A DNA stretch of 64,000 nucleotides from the NCBI RefSeq assembly GCF_000621665.1, contig NZ_JHXQ01000001.1, positions 310,001 to 374,000 of the forward strand, read 5' to 3'. Shown in pieces: positions 8,826 through 16,955 of the stretch; position 1 is the first letter of the stretch, and each line of letters starts with the position of its first letter. The stretch is from Allorhizobium undicola ORS 992 = ATCC 700741. GTDB taxonomy: Bacteria > Pseudomonadota > Alphaproteobacteria > Rhizobiales > Rhizobiaceae. A program made the position numbers and the translations under genes. The notes under the pieces are model-generated. The model worked only from the letters and a program-made list of their open reading frames with translations, was not told the origin of the DNA and did no database searches.

Positions 8826-9929
8826 ATGACAATCAGCAGCACCCTCCACCATGAAACCATCGTTGCAAGCATGGATCGCCAGAGCCGGAACCGCCGCGCC
8901 GTGCGGATCTGGCTATGGGTGGTGATCGTCGCGTTGTTTTCGCTGGTGCTGGTCGGGGGGGCAACGCGGCTTACCAATTCCGGCCTGTCGATTACACAGT
9001 GGAAGCCGATCCACGGGGTGATTCCGCCGCTGAATGCTGCCGAATGGGAAGAGGAATTCGCCCTTTACAAGCAAATCCCGCAATATGAGCTTGTCAACAA
9101 AGGCATGACGGTGGACGAGTTCAAAACGATTTTCTGGTGGGAATGGGCGCATCGTTTCCTGGCCCGCAGCATCGGGGTGATCTTTGCGCTGCCGCTTGCG
9201 TTTTTCTGGCTTACAGGACGTATCGAGCGGCAATTGCGTCTGCCGCTTCTCGGCATTCTGGCGCTTGGCGGTTTGCAGGGCTTTATTGGCTGGTGGATGG
9301 TGTCGTCCGGCCTCACCGAGCGGACAGAGGTCAGCCAATATCGTCTGGCAACGCATCTTGTCATGGCCTGCCTGATCTTTGCCTCTTCCGTCTGGGTTAT
9401 GCGCGGCCTTTCCCGTCACACGGAAAGTCCCGCTATTCACAGCGGGTCACGCCGCCTTGCCGGTGTCTTGCTGGTGCTTGCTTTCCTGCAAATCTATCTG
9501 GGCGCGCTGGTCGCGGGCCTTGATGCCGGACTCTCCTATAACACCTGGCCATTGATGGATGGTGCTTTGGTGCCGGGCGGCCTGCTGGCGCAACAGCCCG
9601 CCTGGGTGAATTTCTTCGAAAATCCGAAAACCGTGCAGTTCGTTCATCGGCTTGGGGCTTATACCTTGCTGATCGTGGCGCTGGGCCACATGTTCCGCTG
9701 TCGCTTCGACCTTCCGGGCTCCGCGCACGCCCGGCGCGCCGTGGTGCTGTTTGCGCTGGTCTGCGGGCAGGCCGCCATCGGTATTGCCACCTTGCTCATG
9801 CAGGTGCCGCTGGACGTGGCGCTGTCGCATCAGGGCGGGGCGTTGATCGTGCTGGGATTTGCGGTGGCGCATCTGCGCGGCTTCTACGGCGAATATCCCC
9901 GGGAAACGGAGGTCCGGCTGGCCGTCTGA
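8826..9929 (+). CDS. ctaA: Heme A synthase (COX15/CtaA)
   Basis: 367 residues, eight predicted transmembrane helices. Heme A synthase oxidises the C8 methyl group of heme O to make heme A for aa3-type cytochrome oxidase, in the inner membrane. Visible landmarks are [18 protein letters not shown] near the N-terminus and the four conserved histidines, in [28 protein letters not shown] and ALSHQGGAL. The length fits the proteobacterial type. ATG 8826 gives a hydrophilic N-terminal tail before the first helix; a second ATG 15 codons downstream is possible. Confidence 0.96.
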   Translation: MTISSTLHHETIVASMDRQSRNRRAVRIWLWVVIVALFSLVLVGGATRLTNSGLSITQWKPIHGVIPPLNAAEWEEEFALYKQIPQYELVNKGMTVDEFKTIFWWEWAHRFLARSIGVIFALPLAFFWLTGRIERQLRLPLLGILALGGLQGFIGWWMVSSGLTERTEVSQYRLATHLVMACLIFASSVWVMRGLSRHTESPAIHSGSRRLAGVLLVLAFLQIYLGALVAGLDAGLSYNTWPLMDGALVPGGLLAQQPAWVNFFENPKTVQFVHRLGAYTLLIVALGHMFRCRFDLPGSAHARRAVVLFALVCGQAAIGIATLLMQVPLDVALSHQGGALIVLGFAVAHLRGFYGEYPRETEVRLAV

Positions 9930-9992
9930 GACCTTTCGAGCGAGGCGCAGCCTGCGCCTCTTTGATGCCGGGGAATTGCCTCAGCAATTGCC

Positions 9993-10817
9993 TCAGCCAA
10001 AGCGGTAGCCGGAATAGGGCTTGCCGAGAATGGTGCTGCGAAACACGCATTTGGCGGCGTCGGATCCGCCAGCGCCTGCCGCAACGAACAACGGCACAAG
10101 GTGGTCATGATCGGGCATGTGGCAGGCGCGGGCATCGGGATTTTGGTGCCAGCTTGCCAGACGTGCGGCCCTTGTCTGCGGGTCCGCGTCCTCGACGGCT
10201 GCGGTTAGCCACTCATCGAAGCGGGTGGCTTCTGCAACATGGTCAGGCAGGGCGCGGCGAAATTCCCGCATATTGTGATAACTCATGCCCGAGGCGAGAA
10301 TCAGCACATCCTCATCCCGCAAGGGTTCCAAGGCGCGGCCAATGGCAAAATGGCTTTCGGCATCCAGCGTGTTTTTCAGGGAAATCATGGTGATTGGCAC
10401 ATCCGCATGGGGATAAATCATCATGAGGGGAATAAAGACGCCGTGATCGAAGCCCCGTTCGCCATCTTCGGCGCTGGCAATGCCTGATTCTGCCAGAAGC
10501 GCGCGCGCGCGCGCCGCAAGCGGCAACGAGTTGCTGGCGGGATAGCGGATTTGATAGGTGTGCGGAGGAAAATTATAGTAGTCGAAAAACATGCCCGGTG
10601 CCGGGGCGGTGCTGACCGTTGGCACAGGCTCCCGTTCCCAATGGCCGGATATGACGAGGACAGCCTTGGGCCGGCGTCCGAGTTCGGCATCAATGCCGGT
10701 CAGAAAATCAGCAAGGTCGTCCCAGGGCCCCCGGCCAGCAGCGTCCTTCGGAAAATCCATGAAGGGCCACGGGCCGCCACCATGCGGAATGAAATATACC
10801 GGAAAGCGTTCGCTCAT
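9993..10817 (-). CDS. LigB-type extradiol ring-cleavage dioxygenase (DODA/YgiD-like)
   Basis: 274 residues from ATG 10817, which has GGAG 6 bp upstream; an ATG four codons earlier is the alternative. It has the class III extradiol dioxygenase landmarks: FIPHGGGPWPFMD at the N-terminus, VLVISGHWE, DHGVFIPLMMIYP and SGMSYHNM, which carry the metal-binding histidines. Relatives include plant DOPA dioxygenase and E. coli YgiD. The substrate is a catechol-type aromatic but cannot be told from sequence. The gene stands alone, facing away from ctaA. Confidence 0.88.
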   Translation of the reverse strand: MSERFPVYFIPHGGGPWPFMDFPKDAAGRGPWDDLADFLTGIDAELGRRPKAVLVISGHWEREPVPTVSTAPAPGMFFDYYNFPPHTYQIRYPASNSLPLAARARALLAESGIASAEDGERGFDHGVFIPLMMIYPHADVPITMISLKNTLDAESHFAIGRALEPLRDEDVLILASGMSYHNMREFRRALPDHVAEATRFDEWLTAAVEDADPQTRAARLASWHQNPDARACHMPDHDHLVPLFVAAGAGGSDAAKCVFRSTILGKPYSGYRFG

Positions 10818-10945
10818 CTTTTGCTCCATCGCTGGAGACAGGTCTAGCAACTTCCTTAACCCATGGCGACGCTGCAAACCGATGACGGATCGTTCAAGGA
10901 ATGAGAACGATCCGACGAATTTTCACAAACTACGGTGAACGATTA

Positions 10946-11878
10946 TCAGGCCGAAAGCATGAGGTTCATGTTTTGAACCGCTGCACCCGAAGCGCCTTTG
11001 CCGAGATTGTCGAGAAGGGCGACGAGATTGACATGTTCACCGCCATCCGTCCCGAAGACGAAGAGTTTCATGCTGTCCTGGCCCGCCAGTTCCTCCGCAT
11101 CGATCCGGGCGAGGCTGGCGCTTTCGGCCAGCGGCGCGACAGTGACGATGTTCTGTCCCGCATAATGGGCCGTGAGGGCGGCATGGATGCTTTCGAGTGA
11201 CGTGCCGGGCGCAAGGCGGGCCAATGTCAACGGCACCTGAACGATCATGCCCTGAGGAAAGCGGCCGACCGAGGGGGAAAACAGCGGGGCATGTTCCAGC
11301 AGGCCATGAGCCTTCATTTCCGGCACATGCTTGTGCTTCAATGTCAGGCCGTAGAGGAAATGATTGGCGGAGATGGCATCTTCCCGGCTCGCATCCTCCA
11401 TCTGCGCAATCATCTGCTTGCCGCCGCCCGTATAGCCGGAAACGGCGTTGACGCTGACCGGATAGTCCTGTGGCAAAAGGCCAGAAGCCCGCAGCGGACG
11501 GATAAGGCCGATGGCGCCCGTGGGGTAGCAGCCGGGATTTGCAACCAGGCGTGCCGAACGAATGCGCTCAGCCTGCGCCTTGTCCATTTCCGCAAAGCCA
11601 TAGGCCCAATCCGGCGAAACCCGGAAGGCGGTGGAGGTATCGATAATCCGAACCCGATTGTTGGCCGACAGCATGGACACAGCCTCCTTCGAGGCATCGT
11701 CCGGCAGGCACAGTATGGCAATGTCGGCGCTGTTCAGCAGGTCTTCGCGCATGGCGGCATTGCGGCGCTCGGCTTCCGGAATGGACAGCAGCTCCACGTC
11801 GCGGCGCTCAGCCAGACGGCTGCGGATTTGCAGGCCGGTCGTGCCGTGTTCGCCATCGATGAAGATCTTCGCTGCCAT
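10946..11878 (-). CDS. argC: N-acetyl-gamma-glutamyl-phosphate reductase (type 2)
   Basis: 310 residues. ArgC reduces N-acetylglutamyl 5-phosphate to the semialdehyde with NADPH, the third step of arginine synthesis. The N-terminal nucleotide-binding segment reads [18 protein letters not shown] and the catalytic cysteine lies in [14 protein letters not shown]. The [10 protein letters not shown] segment and the length (about 310 rather than about 345) mark the short type 2 enzyme found in many alphaproteobacteria. It lies downstream of speB on the same strand, separated by a palindromic element. Confidence 0.96.
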   Translation of the reverse strand: MAAKIFIDGEHGTTGLQIRSRLAERRDVELLSIPEAERRNAAMREDLLNSADIAILCLPDDASKEAVSMLSANNRVRIIDTSTAFRVSPDWAYGFAEMDKAQAERIRSARLVANPGCYPTGAIGLIRPLRASGLLPQDYPVSVNAVSGYTGGGKQMIAQMEDASREDAISANHFLYGLTLKHKHVPEMKAHGLLEHAPLFSPSVGRFPQGMIVQVPLTLARLAPGTSLESIHAALTAHYAGQNIVTVAPLAESASLARIDAEELAGQDSMKLFVFGTDGGEHVNLVALLDNLGKGASGAAVQNMNLMLSA

Positions 11879-11952
11879 TTTTTCCTCGCTTTACAGGCTG
11901 TTGCCGCAGTTTTTGGAATCACTCCGGCAGGATCTTGATTCAAAATCTCAAA

Positions 11953-12055
11953 GCATGTCGCGCAAAACTGTGAAGCGGTGTTGCGATGACAACATGCGTT
12001 GAAACGAGACCTTAAAGCACGATGCTTGAAGCCGATAAGCCTCAACGAGCTTTAA
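11953..12055. repeat. Palindromic intergenic element, modules D-E (103 bp)
   Basis: Module D (11953-11997, GCATGTCG...CAACATGC) and module E (12012-12055, TTAAAGCAC...GCTTTAA) are joined by a 14-bp linker. The same arrangement, also 103 bp, recurs at 53466-53568. It fills most of the argC-speB gap and its right end overlaps the speB stop codon by 4 bp. Confidence 0.8.
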
Positions 12056-13002
12056 CGCGCCCGCAAACGCCGGGCCCGCAGGCCAAGCATATACATTGCG
12101 ATGGTTGCTCCGGCAATGGCGGTGACATCGGCATGGTCATAGGCCGGGGCAACCTCAACGACATCCGAGCCGCAGATATTGAGCGGCCCCAGCCGTTGCA
12201 GAATGGAGAGGACCTTCGCGCTTGAAGGCCCGCCTGCCACCGGCGTTCCAGTGCCCGGCGCAAAGGCGGGGTCGAGGCAATCGATGTCGAAGGTCAGATA
12301 GGCGGGCATGTCGCCGACATGGCGTATAATGGTCTCTGCCACTTGCGCGGCGCTCATCTCTTCCAGTTCGTAGCCGAACAGAATCCGGATACCGCAATCC
12401 TCCGGCGCGTGGGTGCGAATGCCGATCTGGATCGATCGGGCCGGGTCGATCAACCCCTCATGGACTGCGCGGCCAACGAAGGAGCCGTGATCAATGCGCT
12501 TGTCGTCATCGAACCAGGTATCCTGATGGGCATCGAACTGCACGAGAGCCAGCGGACCGTGCTTTGCCACATGCGCCTTGAGCAGTGGCCAAGTGATGAA
12601 ATGGTCGCCGCCCAGCGTCAGAAGGTAATTGGCGCTGGAAAGAATGGCGCTGGCCTCGCGTTCGATGGTGGCGGGCGTTTGCCAGTGGTTGCCGTAATCC
12701 AGCCGGCAATCGCCATAGTCGATCACGGGCATCCGCGAAAAAAGATCGATGTCAAAGGGATATTGCGGATCATTGTCAAAGATCGCCGATGCACGCCGGA
12801 TGGCCTGCGGCCCGAAGCGGGCGCCCGGACGGTTGGATGTCGCCGCATCGAAGGGAATACCCCACACGACCGTATCCGCGCCGGTCAAATCCTTGGTAAA
12901 GCGGCGCCGCATGAAGGAAAGGGCGCCTGCATAGGTCGGGTCACTTGCCGCGCTGGTGAGATTATTGGCCGTGAAGGCGTGATCGATCGATTTTTCTGCC
13001 AT
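12052..13002 (-). CDS. speB: Agmatinase/ureohydrolase family protein
   Basis: 316 residues of the arginase superfamily, with the manganese ligands in GGDHF, FDAHQDTW and FDIDCLDPAFAPGTGTP. Agmatinase cleaves agmatine to putrescine and urea. The N-terminus (WGIPFDAATSNRPGARFGPQAIR) also fits agmatinase, though guanidinobutyrase or formiminoglutamase-type specificity cannot be excluded. It lies between rpsI and argC, all leftward; the juxtaposition with argC gives an arginine/polyamine theme but they are probably separate transcripts. The C-terminal tail is unusually arginine-rich (LGLRARRLRAR). Confidence 0.88.
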   Translation of the reverse strand: MAEKSIDHAFTANNLTSAASDPTYAGALSFMRRRFTKDLTGADTVVWGIPFDAATSNRPGARFGPQAIRRASAIFDNDPQYPFDIDLFSRMPVIDYGDCRLDYGNHWQTPATIEREASAILSSANYLLTLGGDHFITWPLLKAHVAKHGPLALVQFDAHQDTWFDDDKRIDHGSFVGRAVHEGLIDPARSIQIGIRTHAPEDCGIRILFGYELEEMSAAQVAETIIRHVGDMPAYLTFDIDCLDPAFAPGTGTPVAGGPSSAKVLSILQRLGPLNICGSDVVEVAPAYDHADVTAIAGATIAMYMLGLRARRLRAR

Positions 13003-13427
13003 GCTCAGTCTGCCTTGCTCTTTTTCTTCTTATCTGCATTTTCTTCGAAAAGGCCTATGCCGCGACCTGCTCCAACTTTCTGTTTCTACGCATTGGCGGA
13101 CGCAAAAGCGAACACGCTACTGCGGGAAATGCCATCGTGTTTCCGAATCGAGCAACCCGAAGTAGGGCTGTATAGTCTTCTGTTCGCGCGAGAGCTTTGA
13201 TCAAGATCATTTTTGCCCAAATCAAACCCCACATTCCTGTTGGGCAATCGGCAGCGAGTGTCTGTAACGATGGTGCGGTATCTGGCCTTTGCCTTGCCGG
13301 AGGCAAGATTGAATTTTTTGATTCTCCGCAAAGGCACTGAAAAAAGCCAAATGTCTTTTGCCGGGAGCCTGATACGAAAAAAGCGGAGCCAAGGCCCCGC
13401 TTTTCCAATTTCGGCAATTTCCAGCGA
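13003..13427. other. Gap between speB start and rpsI end
   Basis: All flanking genes run leftward, so this holds the rpsI terminator (13377-13402) and then the speB promoter and leader. A small hairpin CTTGCC-GGA-GGCAAG near 13290-13308 is followed by AT-rich sequence on the + strand. I see no gene with a ribosome site. Confidence 0.5.
13377..13402 (-). terminator. rpsI intrinsic terminator
   Basis: Read leftward, AAGCGGGGCC-TT-GGCTCCGCTT (one G-U pair) is followed by a T run, 26 bp past the rpsI stop. It ends the rplM-rpsI transcript before speB. Confidence 0.85.
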
Positions 13428-13892
13428 TTAGCGCTTGGAGAACTGGAAGGAGCGGCGGGCCTTGGCCTTACCGTACTTCTTACGCTCGACAACGCGGCTG
13501 TCGCGGGTCAGGAAGCCACCCTTCTTCAGAACGGAGCGCAGGCCCGGTTCGAAGTAGGTGAGGGCCTTGGAGATGCCGTGACGAACGGCACCGGCCTGAC
13601 CGGAAAGACCGCCACCATTGACGGTGGCAATGATGTCGAACTGGCCCGAACGAGCAGCAGCAACGATCGGCTGCTGAAGGATCATCTGCAAGACCGGACG
13701 GGCGAAGTAAGCGCCGAATTCCTTGCCGTTGACGATGATCTTGCCGGAGCCGGGCTTAACCCATACGCGGGCAACGGCGTTCTTGCGCTTGCCGGTGGCG
13801 TAGGAGCGGCCCTGGGCGTCAACCTTGCGCTCATGCGAGGGAGCGGAGCCCTGAGCGGTGCCCAGATCCTTGAGGGAAGAAAGGTCTGCCAT
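13428..13892 (-). CDS. rpsI: 30S ribosomal protein S9
   Basis: 154 residues with the highly conserved S9 core ([37 protein letters not shown]) and the C-terminal tail [24 protein letters not shown] that reaches into the ribosomal P site. The N-terminal extension [12 protein letters not shown] resembles Rhizobiaceae S9 as I recall it, rather than Brucella. It lies 2 bp downstream of rplM in the standard L13-S9 operon. Confidence 0.99.
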   Translation of the reverse strand: MADLSSLKDLGTAQGSAPSHERKVDAQGRSYATGKRKNAVARVWVKPGSGKIIVNGKEFGAYFARPVLQMILQQPIVAAARSGQFDIIATVNGGGLSGQAGAVRHGISKALTYFEPGLRSVLKKGGFLTRDSRVVERKKYGKAKARRSFQFSKR

Positions 13893-13894
13893 GA

Positions 13895-14359
13895 TCAGGC
13901 GCTCCTTACGTTCTTGCTGTTCAGCTTTGCCACGTCGAGAGCGACCGGCTGCTGTGCTTCATGGGGGTGGTTGGAACCGGCGTAAACGCGCAGGTTCTTC
14001 ATCTGGCGACGGCCAAGCGGGCCGCGCGGAATCATGCGCTCGACAGCCTTTTCGAGAACGCGCTCCGGGAAGCGGCCTTCGATGATCGCGCGTGCGGTGC
14101 GCTCCTTGATGCCACCCGGATAGCCGGTGTGCCAGTAATACTTCTTGTCGTGATACTTCTTGCCGGTGAAGACGACCTTCTCGGCATTGATGACGATGAC
14201 GTTGTCGCCGTCGTCAACATGGGGGGTGTAGGTAGCCTTGTGCTTGCCGCGCAGGCGGTTTGCAATCAGCGTGGCGAGGCGACCAACAACGAGGCCTTCG
14301 GCGTCGATGATGACCCACTTCTTCTCCACCTCGGCGGGCTTCTGAACGAAAGTAGACAT
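13895..14359 (-). CDS. rplM: 50S ribosomal protein L13
   Basis: 154 residues from ATG 14359 ([20 protein letters not shown]), the family's usual length; the frame is open 33 codons further upstream but that extension is not family-like. Core motifs [38 protein letters not shown] and [20 protein letters not shown] are present. First gene of the rplM-rpsI operon. The ~100 bp leader has a small C/G-rich hairpin (CCCCG...CGGGG) that might be regulatory, but this is weak. Confidence 0.99.
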   Translation of the reverse strand: MSTFVQKPAEVEKKWVIIDAEGLVVGRLATLIANRLRGKHKATYTPHVDDGDNVIVINAEKVVFTGKKYHDKKYYWHTGYPGGIKERTARAIIEGRFPERVLEKAVERMIPRGPLGRRQMKNLRVYAGSNHPHEAQQPVALDVAKLNSKNVRSA

Positions 14360-14855
14360 GGAGTTTTCTTTCCATCTGGTCCCCGAAAGCCGCAAGGGCC
14401 CGGGGCGTTTCTTGTTGCTTGTCTTGCCGTTGGTGCAGCAAGAAGACACGCCGATCACAGGATCTGCATGTTGCGAGGCCTTATACGCAGATGCGAAAAC
14501 GCCGTCAAGATACGGGCTGAGGCATGGCTTTGAAAAAATATCAATAAAAACAGACGTTTAATTATGTGGTATTTGGGTACCATTTGTTTGTTTGGATATT
14601 TCTGGCCTCGTTCGCCTGTTTATTCCGAGCTTGAGGGTGGACGGACCAGACTATCGCCGGAAAAAGCAGGAACGTCGCTTCCATTCGATCAGATCGAAAA
14701 GCGTCCCTGCCGGGTCATTCCGCGAAGCCCTGATCAATAGGTTTCGAGCGCGGCCAAAAACGAGGTGAGCGCGGGTGATATTTCGCTCATCTCTAAAGTT
14801 CACAAGAACAAAACAAGATTAAATCTCATACAAATACACAACGTAATCACGCAGA

Positions 14856-14871
14856 TGTGATGCGTGTCACA
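14856..14871 (+). promoter_or_regulatory. CRP/FNR-family consensus site
   Basis: TGTGA-TGCGTG-TCACA matches the CRP half-site pair exactly (TGTGA-N6-TCACA). It lies 8 bp upstream of a TTGACA hexamer, a plausible activator position. Alphaproteobacterial CRP relatives do not all use this consensus, so binding is inferred from the match only. Confidence 0.5.
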
Positions 14872-14903
14872 GGCTAAATTTGACAAGCGTTACGCTCAGA
14901 AGC

Positions 14904-14921
14904 AATGTTAGCGTTAACATT
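14904..14921 (+). promoter_or_regulatory. LacI-family operator-like palindrome
   Basis: AATGTTAGCGTTAACATT contains TGTTAGCGTTAACA, which fits the LacI-family pattern TGTTAnCGnTAACA with its central CG. It sits 18 bp after TTGACA, over the expected -10 region, the usual repressor position in sugar-transport operons of rhizobia. No sugar operon follows. Confidence 0.55.
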
Positions 14922-15006
14922 AGTTGAGTAATGAAATATAATCAAGAAAAAACTGAAATAGCACTCATGGTTTTGAAGTCGCGTCACCGAGTGACGTCCA
15001 GGGTTT

Positions 15007-15020
15007 TTATGGTACCATAA
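15007..15020. promoter_or_regulatory. Perfect 14-bp palindrome
   Basis: TTATGGTACCATAA is a perfect palindrome about 90 bp downstream of the LacI-type site. A partial relative (GGGTACCAT) occurs near 14574-14582. It may be an operator; the binding protein is unknown. Confidence 0.35.
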
Positions 15021-15206
15021 CAAGACGGATCGCCGAGACTTGTTTCGTTGTCTTTTCGCATCTCCTTAAACAATTGGGTCTATCATCGCACATACAGGAC
15101 GAGCAAAATTGCCGTTTCCCGGCTTCGCATCTTCAAGTTTGCGATGACTTGCCGGGCAGGCAGTTAATTGCGCGCCGGGATGTGGCAGCATCACCGAGCC
15201 TTGAGA

Positions 15207-15309
15207 TTACAGCGCCGTGCGTTTTAACAAACGCACGGCGCTGTAACCTTTTCTTTTCGAAGCATAATCTTGCCGATCCTCGTTTCACTCCGGTCGGATT
15301 ATGCTCTAA
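15207..15309. repeat. Palindromic intergenic element, chimeric modules A-C (103 bp)
   Basis: Module A (15207-15246) is a perfect 18-bp stem, TTACAGCGCCGTGCGTTT, with loop TAAC. Module C follows (15261-15305, AGCATAATC...GATTATGCT) and the unit ends GCTCTAA. Elsewhere A is paired with B and C with G, so this copy is a chimera. It lies 30 bp upstream of the first CoA-binding gene. Confidence 0.8.
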
Positions 15310-15342
15310 AACCGGCGCATGGCCGGTGGAAGGAGGCAGGTC

Positions 15343-15798
15343 ATGAATCACGATTCCTACGAAGATGCCTATCTGCGAAACATTCTGGCTTCGTCCCACA
15401 CGGTGGCGCTGGTCGGCGCATCGCTGCGCGATGACCGGCCAAGTCACTGGGTAATGGGTTTTCTGCTTGGCAAAGGCTACAGGGTCTTCCCCGTCAATCC
15501 GCTGATTGCGGGCCATGAAATTCATGGAAGGAAGGTTTTGCCAAGTCTCGCCGCCATCCCGGTTGCCATCGATCTGGTGGATGTCTTCCGCAGCAGCGAT
15601 GCTTTTGGCGCGGTGGTAGACGAGGTGCTGGCGCTTCAGCCGCGTCCGCGCGCGATCTGGGGTCAGTTGGGGGTTCGAGACGATAAAGCCGCCGCTCGCG
15701 CCGAGAAAGCGGGAATAGATGTGGTGATGAACCGGGCTTTGGTCGCCGAATATCCGCTGGTTTACGAGGCCCAGCACAGGGCCGTCGCCTCGCTTTGA
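15343..15798 (+). CDS. CoA-binding domain protein (YccU-like), copy 1
   Basis: 151 residues from ATG 15343, preceded by AAGGAGG. The sequence VALVGASLRDDRPSHWVMGFLLGKGYRVFPVNP is the Rossmann-type CoA-binding_2 (PF13380) fold as in E. coli YccU. Molecular function is not established for this family; binding of CoA or a nucleotide is inferred from the fold. A paralogue lies 490 bp downstream at 16285, with a small secreted-protein gene reversed between them. Confidence 0.88.
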   Translation: MNHDSYEDAYLRNILASSHTVALVGASLRDDRPSHWVMGFLLGKGYRVFPVNPLIAGHEIHGRKVLPSLAAIPVAIDLVDVFRSSDAFGAVVDEVLALQPRPRAIWGQLGVRDDKAAARAEKAGIDVVMNRALVAEYPLVYEAQHRAVASL

Positions 15799-15837
15799 GA
15801 AAACATCGTCGGAAGTCGTGACGGGAACCGGCTCGGC

Positions 15838-16185
15838 TCACAATCGATGCCGTGGAATGATCCGCATGAAACCGTCATCGAGATTGTCTACGGGTTGGCA
15901 ATTCAGCACGGGGCAGGCGCGATTGTCGCGCGTTGGAACCGTGGCGCGTTCGGCATATTCGCCGGATTGGCAGAAGCCGGTTTCGCTCACATATCGATCG
16001 TAAAGGGTCATGCCCGCCACGCGGGTCGATGGATGACGGAGAATGGCCGCCCCCTCCTGGCGCAACAGGTTGCGGACGGATGAGCAATCCATTGCGGGTG
16101 TATCATACCGGCCAATGGCTGAGGCATTGCTGGCGGCAAGGCAAAGGCAGGCGACGGTGAAGGCCGGGTAAAATAGCGATTTCAT
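15838..16185 (-). CDS. Small secreted cysteine-containing protein (unknown)
   Basis: 115 residues from ATG 16185, which has GGGAG 7-8 bp upstream; the longer frame upstream is not supported. A clear Sec signal peptide (MKSLFYPAFTVACLCLAASNASA) precedes a mature part of about 92 residues. That part carries four cysteines (MDCSSV, TGFCQS, RACPVL, LNCQPV) and an aspartate-rich tail, which suggests two periplasmic disulfides. No family is recognised. It is encoded against the two flanking CoA-binding genes. Confidence 0.75.
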   Translation of the reverse strand: MKSLFYPAFTVACLCLAASNASAIGRYDTPAMDCSSVRNLLRQEGAAILRHPSTRVAGMTLYDRYVSETGFCQSGEYAERATVPTRDNRACPVLNCQPVDNLDDGFMRIIPRHRL

Positions 16186-16284
16186 GTTTTTCTCCCTTGG
16201 CTGCGGTTTCATATAGGGCATTATCGCAAAGCGGCCGAGCAGGCCTTTTGTTTCATGCGCTGCTGGCGAAAACCAGGAGGAATT

Positions 16285-16728
16285 ATGGATCATCAAACCT
16301 ATAGTGATGCCTGGTTGCGCGGTATCCTGCAATCCGTGCAAACAATTGCCCTGACGGGCGCCTCTCCAAACCCGCAAAGGCCGAGCTTTGCAGTCATGGG
16401 TTTCCTGTTGTCACGGGGTTACAGGGTTATTCCGGTCAATCCGGGTCAGGCCGGCAAAACCATTCACGGCCAGCCGGTTATGGCCAGTCTTGCAGATATT
16501 GCCGAGCCCATCGACATGATCGATGTCTTTCGCGCCTCCGAATATGTCGATGCCGTGGTGGATGAGGCGCTGAGCCTGCCGGTGCGCCCCAAGGTCATCT
16601 GGACCCAGCTTGGCGTCTATGACGAACGGGCGGCCGCGAAGGCCGAGGCGGCGGGCATGGCAGTGGTGATGAACCGCTGCCCGGCAATCGAATATCCACG
16701 TCTCATCGGCGGTGAAGCGCATCGCTGA
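16285..16728 (+). CDS. CoA-binding domain protein (YccU-like), copy 2
   Basis: 147 residues from ATG 16285, with AGGAGG 4 bp upstream. IALTGASPNPQRPSFAVMGFLLSRGYRVIPVNPGQAG aligns along its whole length with the protein at 15343, including YSDAWLRGIL versus YEDAYLRNIL at the N-terminus and VVMNRCPAIEYPRL versus VVMNRALVAEYPLV at the C-terminus. The two are local paralogues, diverged enough that the duplication is not recent. Same family and same uncertain function as copy 1. Confidence 0.88.
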   Translation: MDHQTYSDAWLRGILQSVQTIALTGASPNPQRPSFAVMGFLLSRGYRVIPVNPGQAGKTIHGQPVMASLADIAEPIDMIDVFRASEYVDAVVDEALSLPVRPKVIWTQLGVYDERAAAKAEAAGMAVVMNRCPAIEYPRLIGGEAHR

Positions 16729-16871
16729 TGCATATGCCTTAAAAAACGAGTTCTGGACCGCCGGGATCGATCAAACGGATCTTCTCTCAAATTTGCGGTG
16801 ATGGGCGAGAGTTTTTTGTCCTTATGTGGAAAAAAGGCAAAACCATTTGTTTAAGGTCTGCAACCTGCGGA

Positions 16872-16940
16872 TATGATCGTCACGCAAGGGTGATGGGTTC
16901 CATCACCTGACCATGTTTTGGAAAGACCGGCCAGGGCCGG
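16872..16940 (+). promoter_or_regulatory. Structured leader of the sulfhydrylase gene
   Basis: A -10-like TATGAT (16872-16877) is followed by a perfect hairpin GGTGATGG-GTT-CCATCACC (16889-16907). A second hairpin, CCGGCC-AG-GGCCGG (16927-16940), ends just before the AGGGAGG ribosome site. Two compact stems in a 75-nt leader before a methionine-pathway gene suggest RNA-level control. The SAM-II core was looked for and not found. Confidence 0.4.
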
Positions 16941-16955
16941 CGCAGGGAGGACGTA

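Larger units (their letters stand above)
14360..15342. other. Gene-poor kilobase with orphan regulatory sites
   Basis: This is the longest stretch without a convincing gene. It contains the rplM promoter/leader (14360-14480), a hairpin TTCGATC-A-GATCGAA (14684-14698), an AT-rich segment with a CRP-type site, a -35-like TTGACA (14880-14885) and a LacI-type operator, a 14-bp palindrome (15007-15020), and a palindromic element (15207-15309). Base composition between 14790 and 15060 is clearly more AT-rich than the flanks. Only a 29-codon frame (14931-15020), without a ribosome site, follows the promoter-like sites. Confidence 0.6.

Noticed and set aside
8569-8832. 87-codon minus-strand frame before ctaA
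   Set aside because: It spans the divergent promoter region, lacks a ribosome site and has no family resemblance.
14684-14698. Further copy of palindromic module G
   Set aside because: TTCGATC-A-GATCGAA shares only the core of module G and lacks its arms and partner, so it is noted as a hairpin only.
14931-15020. 29-codon frame downstream of the LacI-type site
   Set aside because: No ribosome-binding site, no recognisable product, and it ends inside a DNA palindrome; kept only as part of the orphan-promoter finding.
15074-15346. 90-codon plus-strand frame before the first CoA-binding gene
   Set aside because: It runs through the palindromic element, and overlaps the well-supported start at 15343.
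16860-16955. SAM-II riboswitch
   Set aside because: The expected core (UUGCA...UAAA...GCUAAA) is absent. The leader is structured, but the class is unknown.
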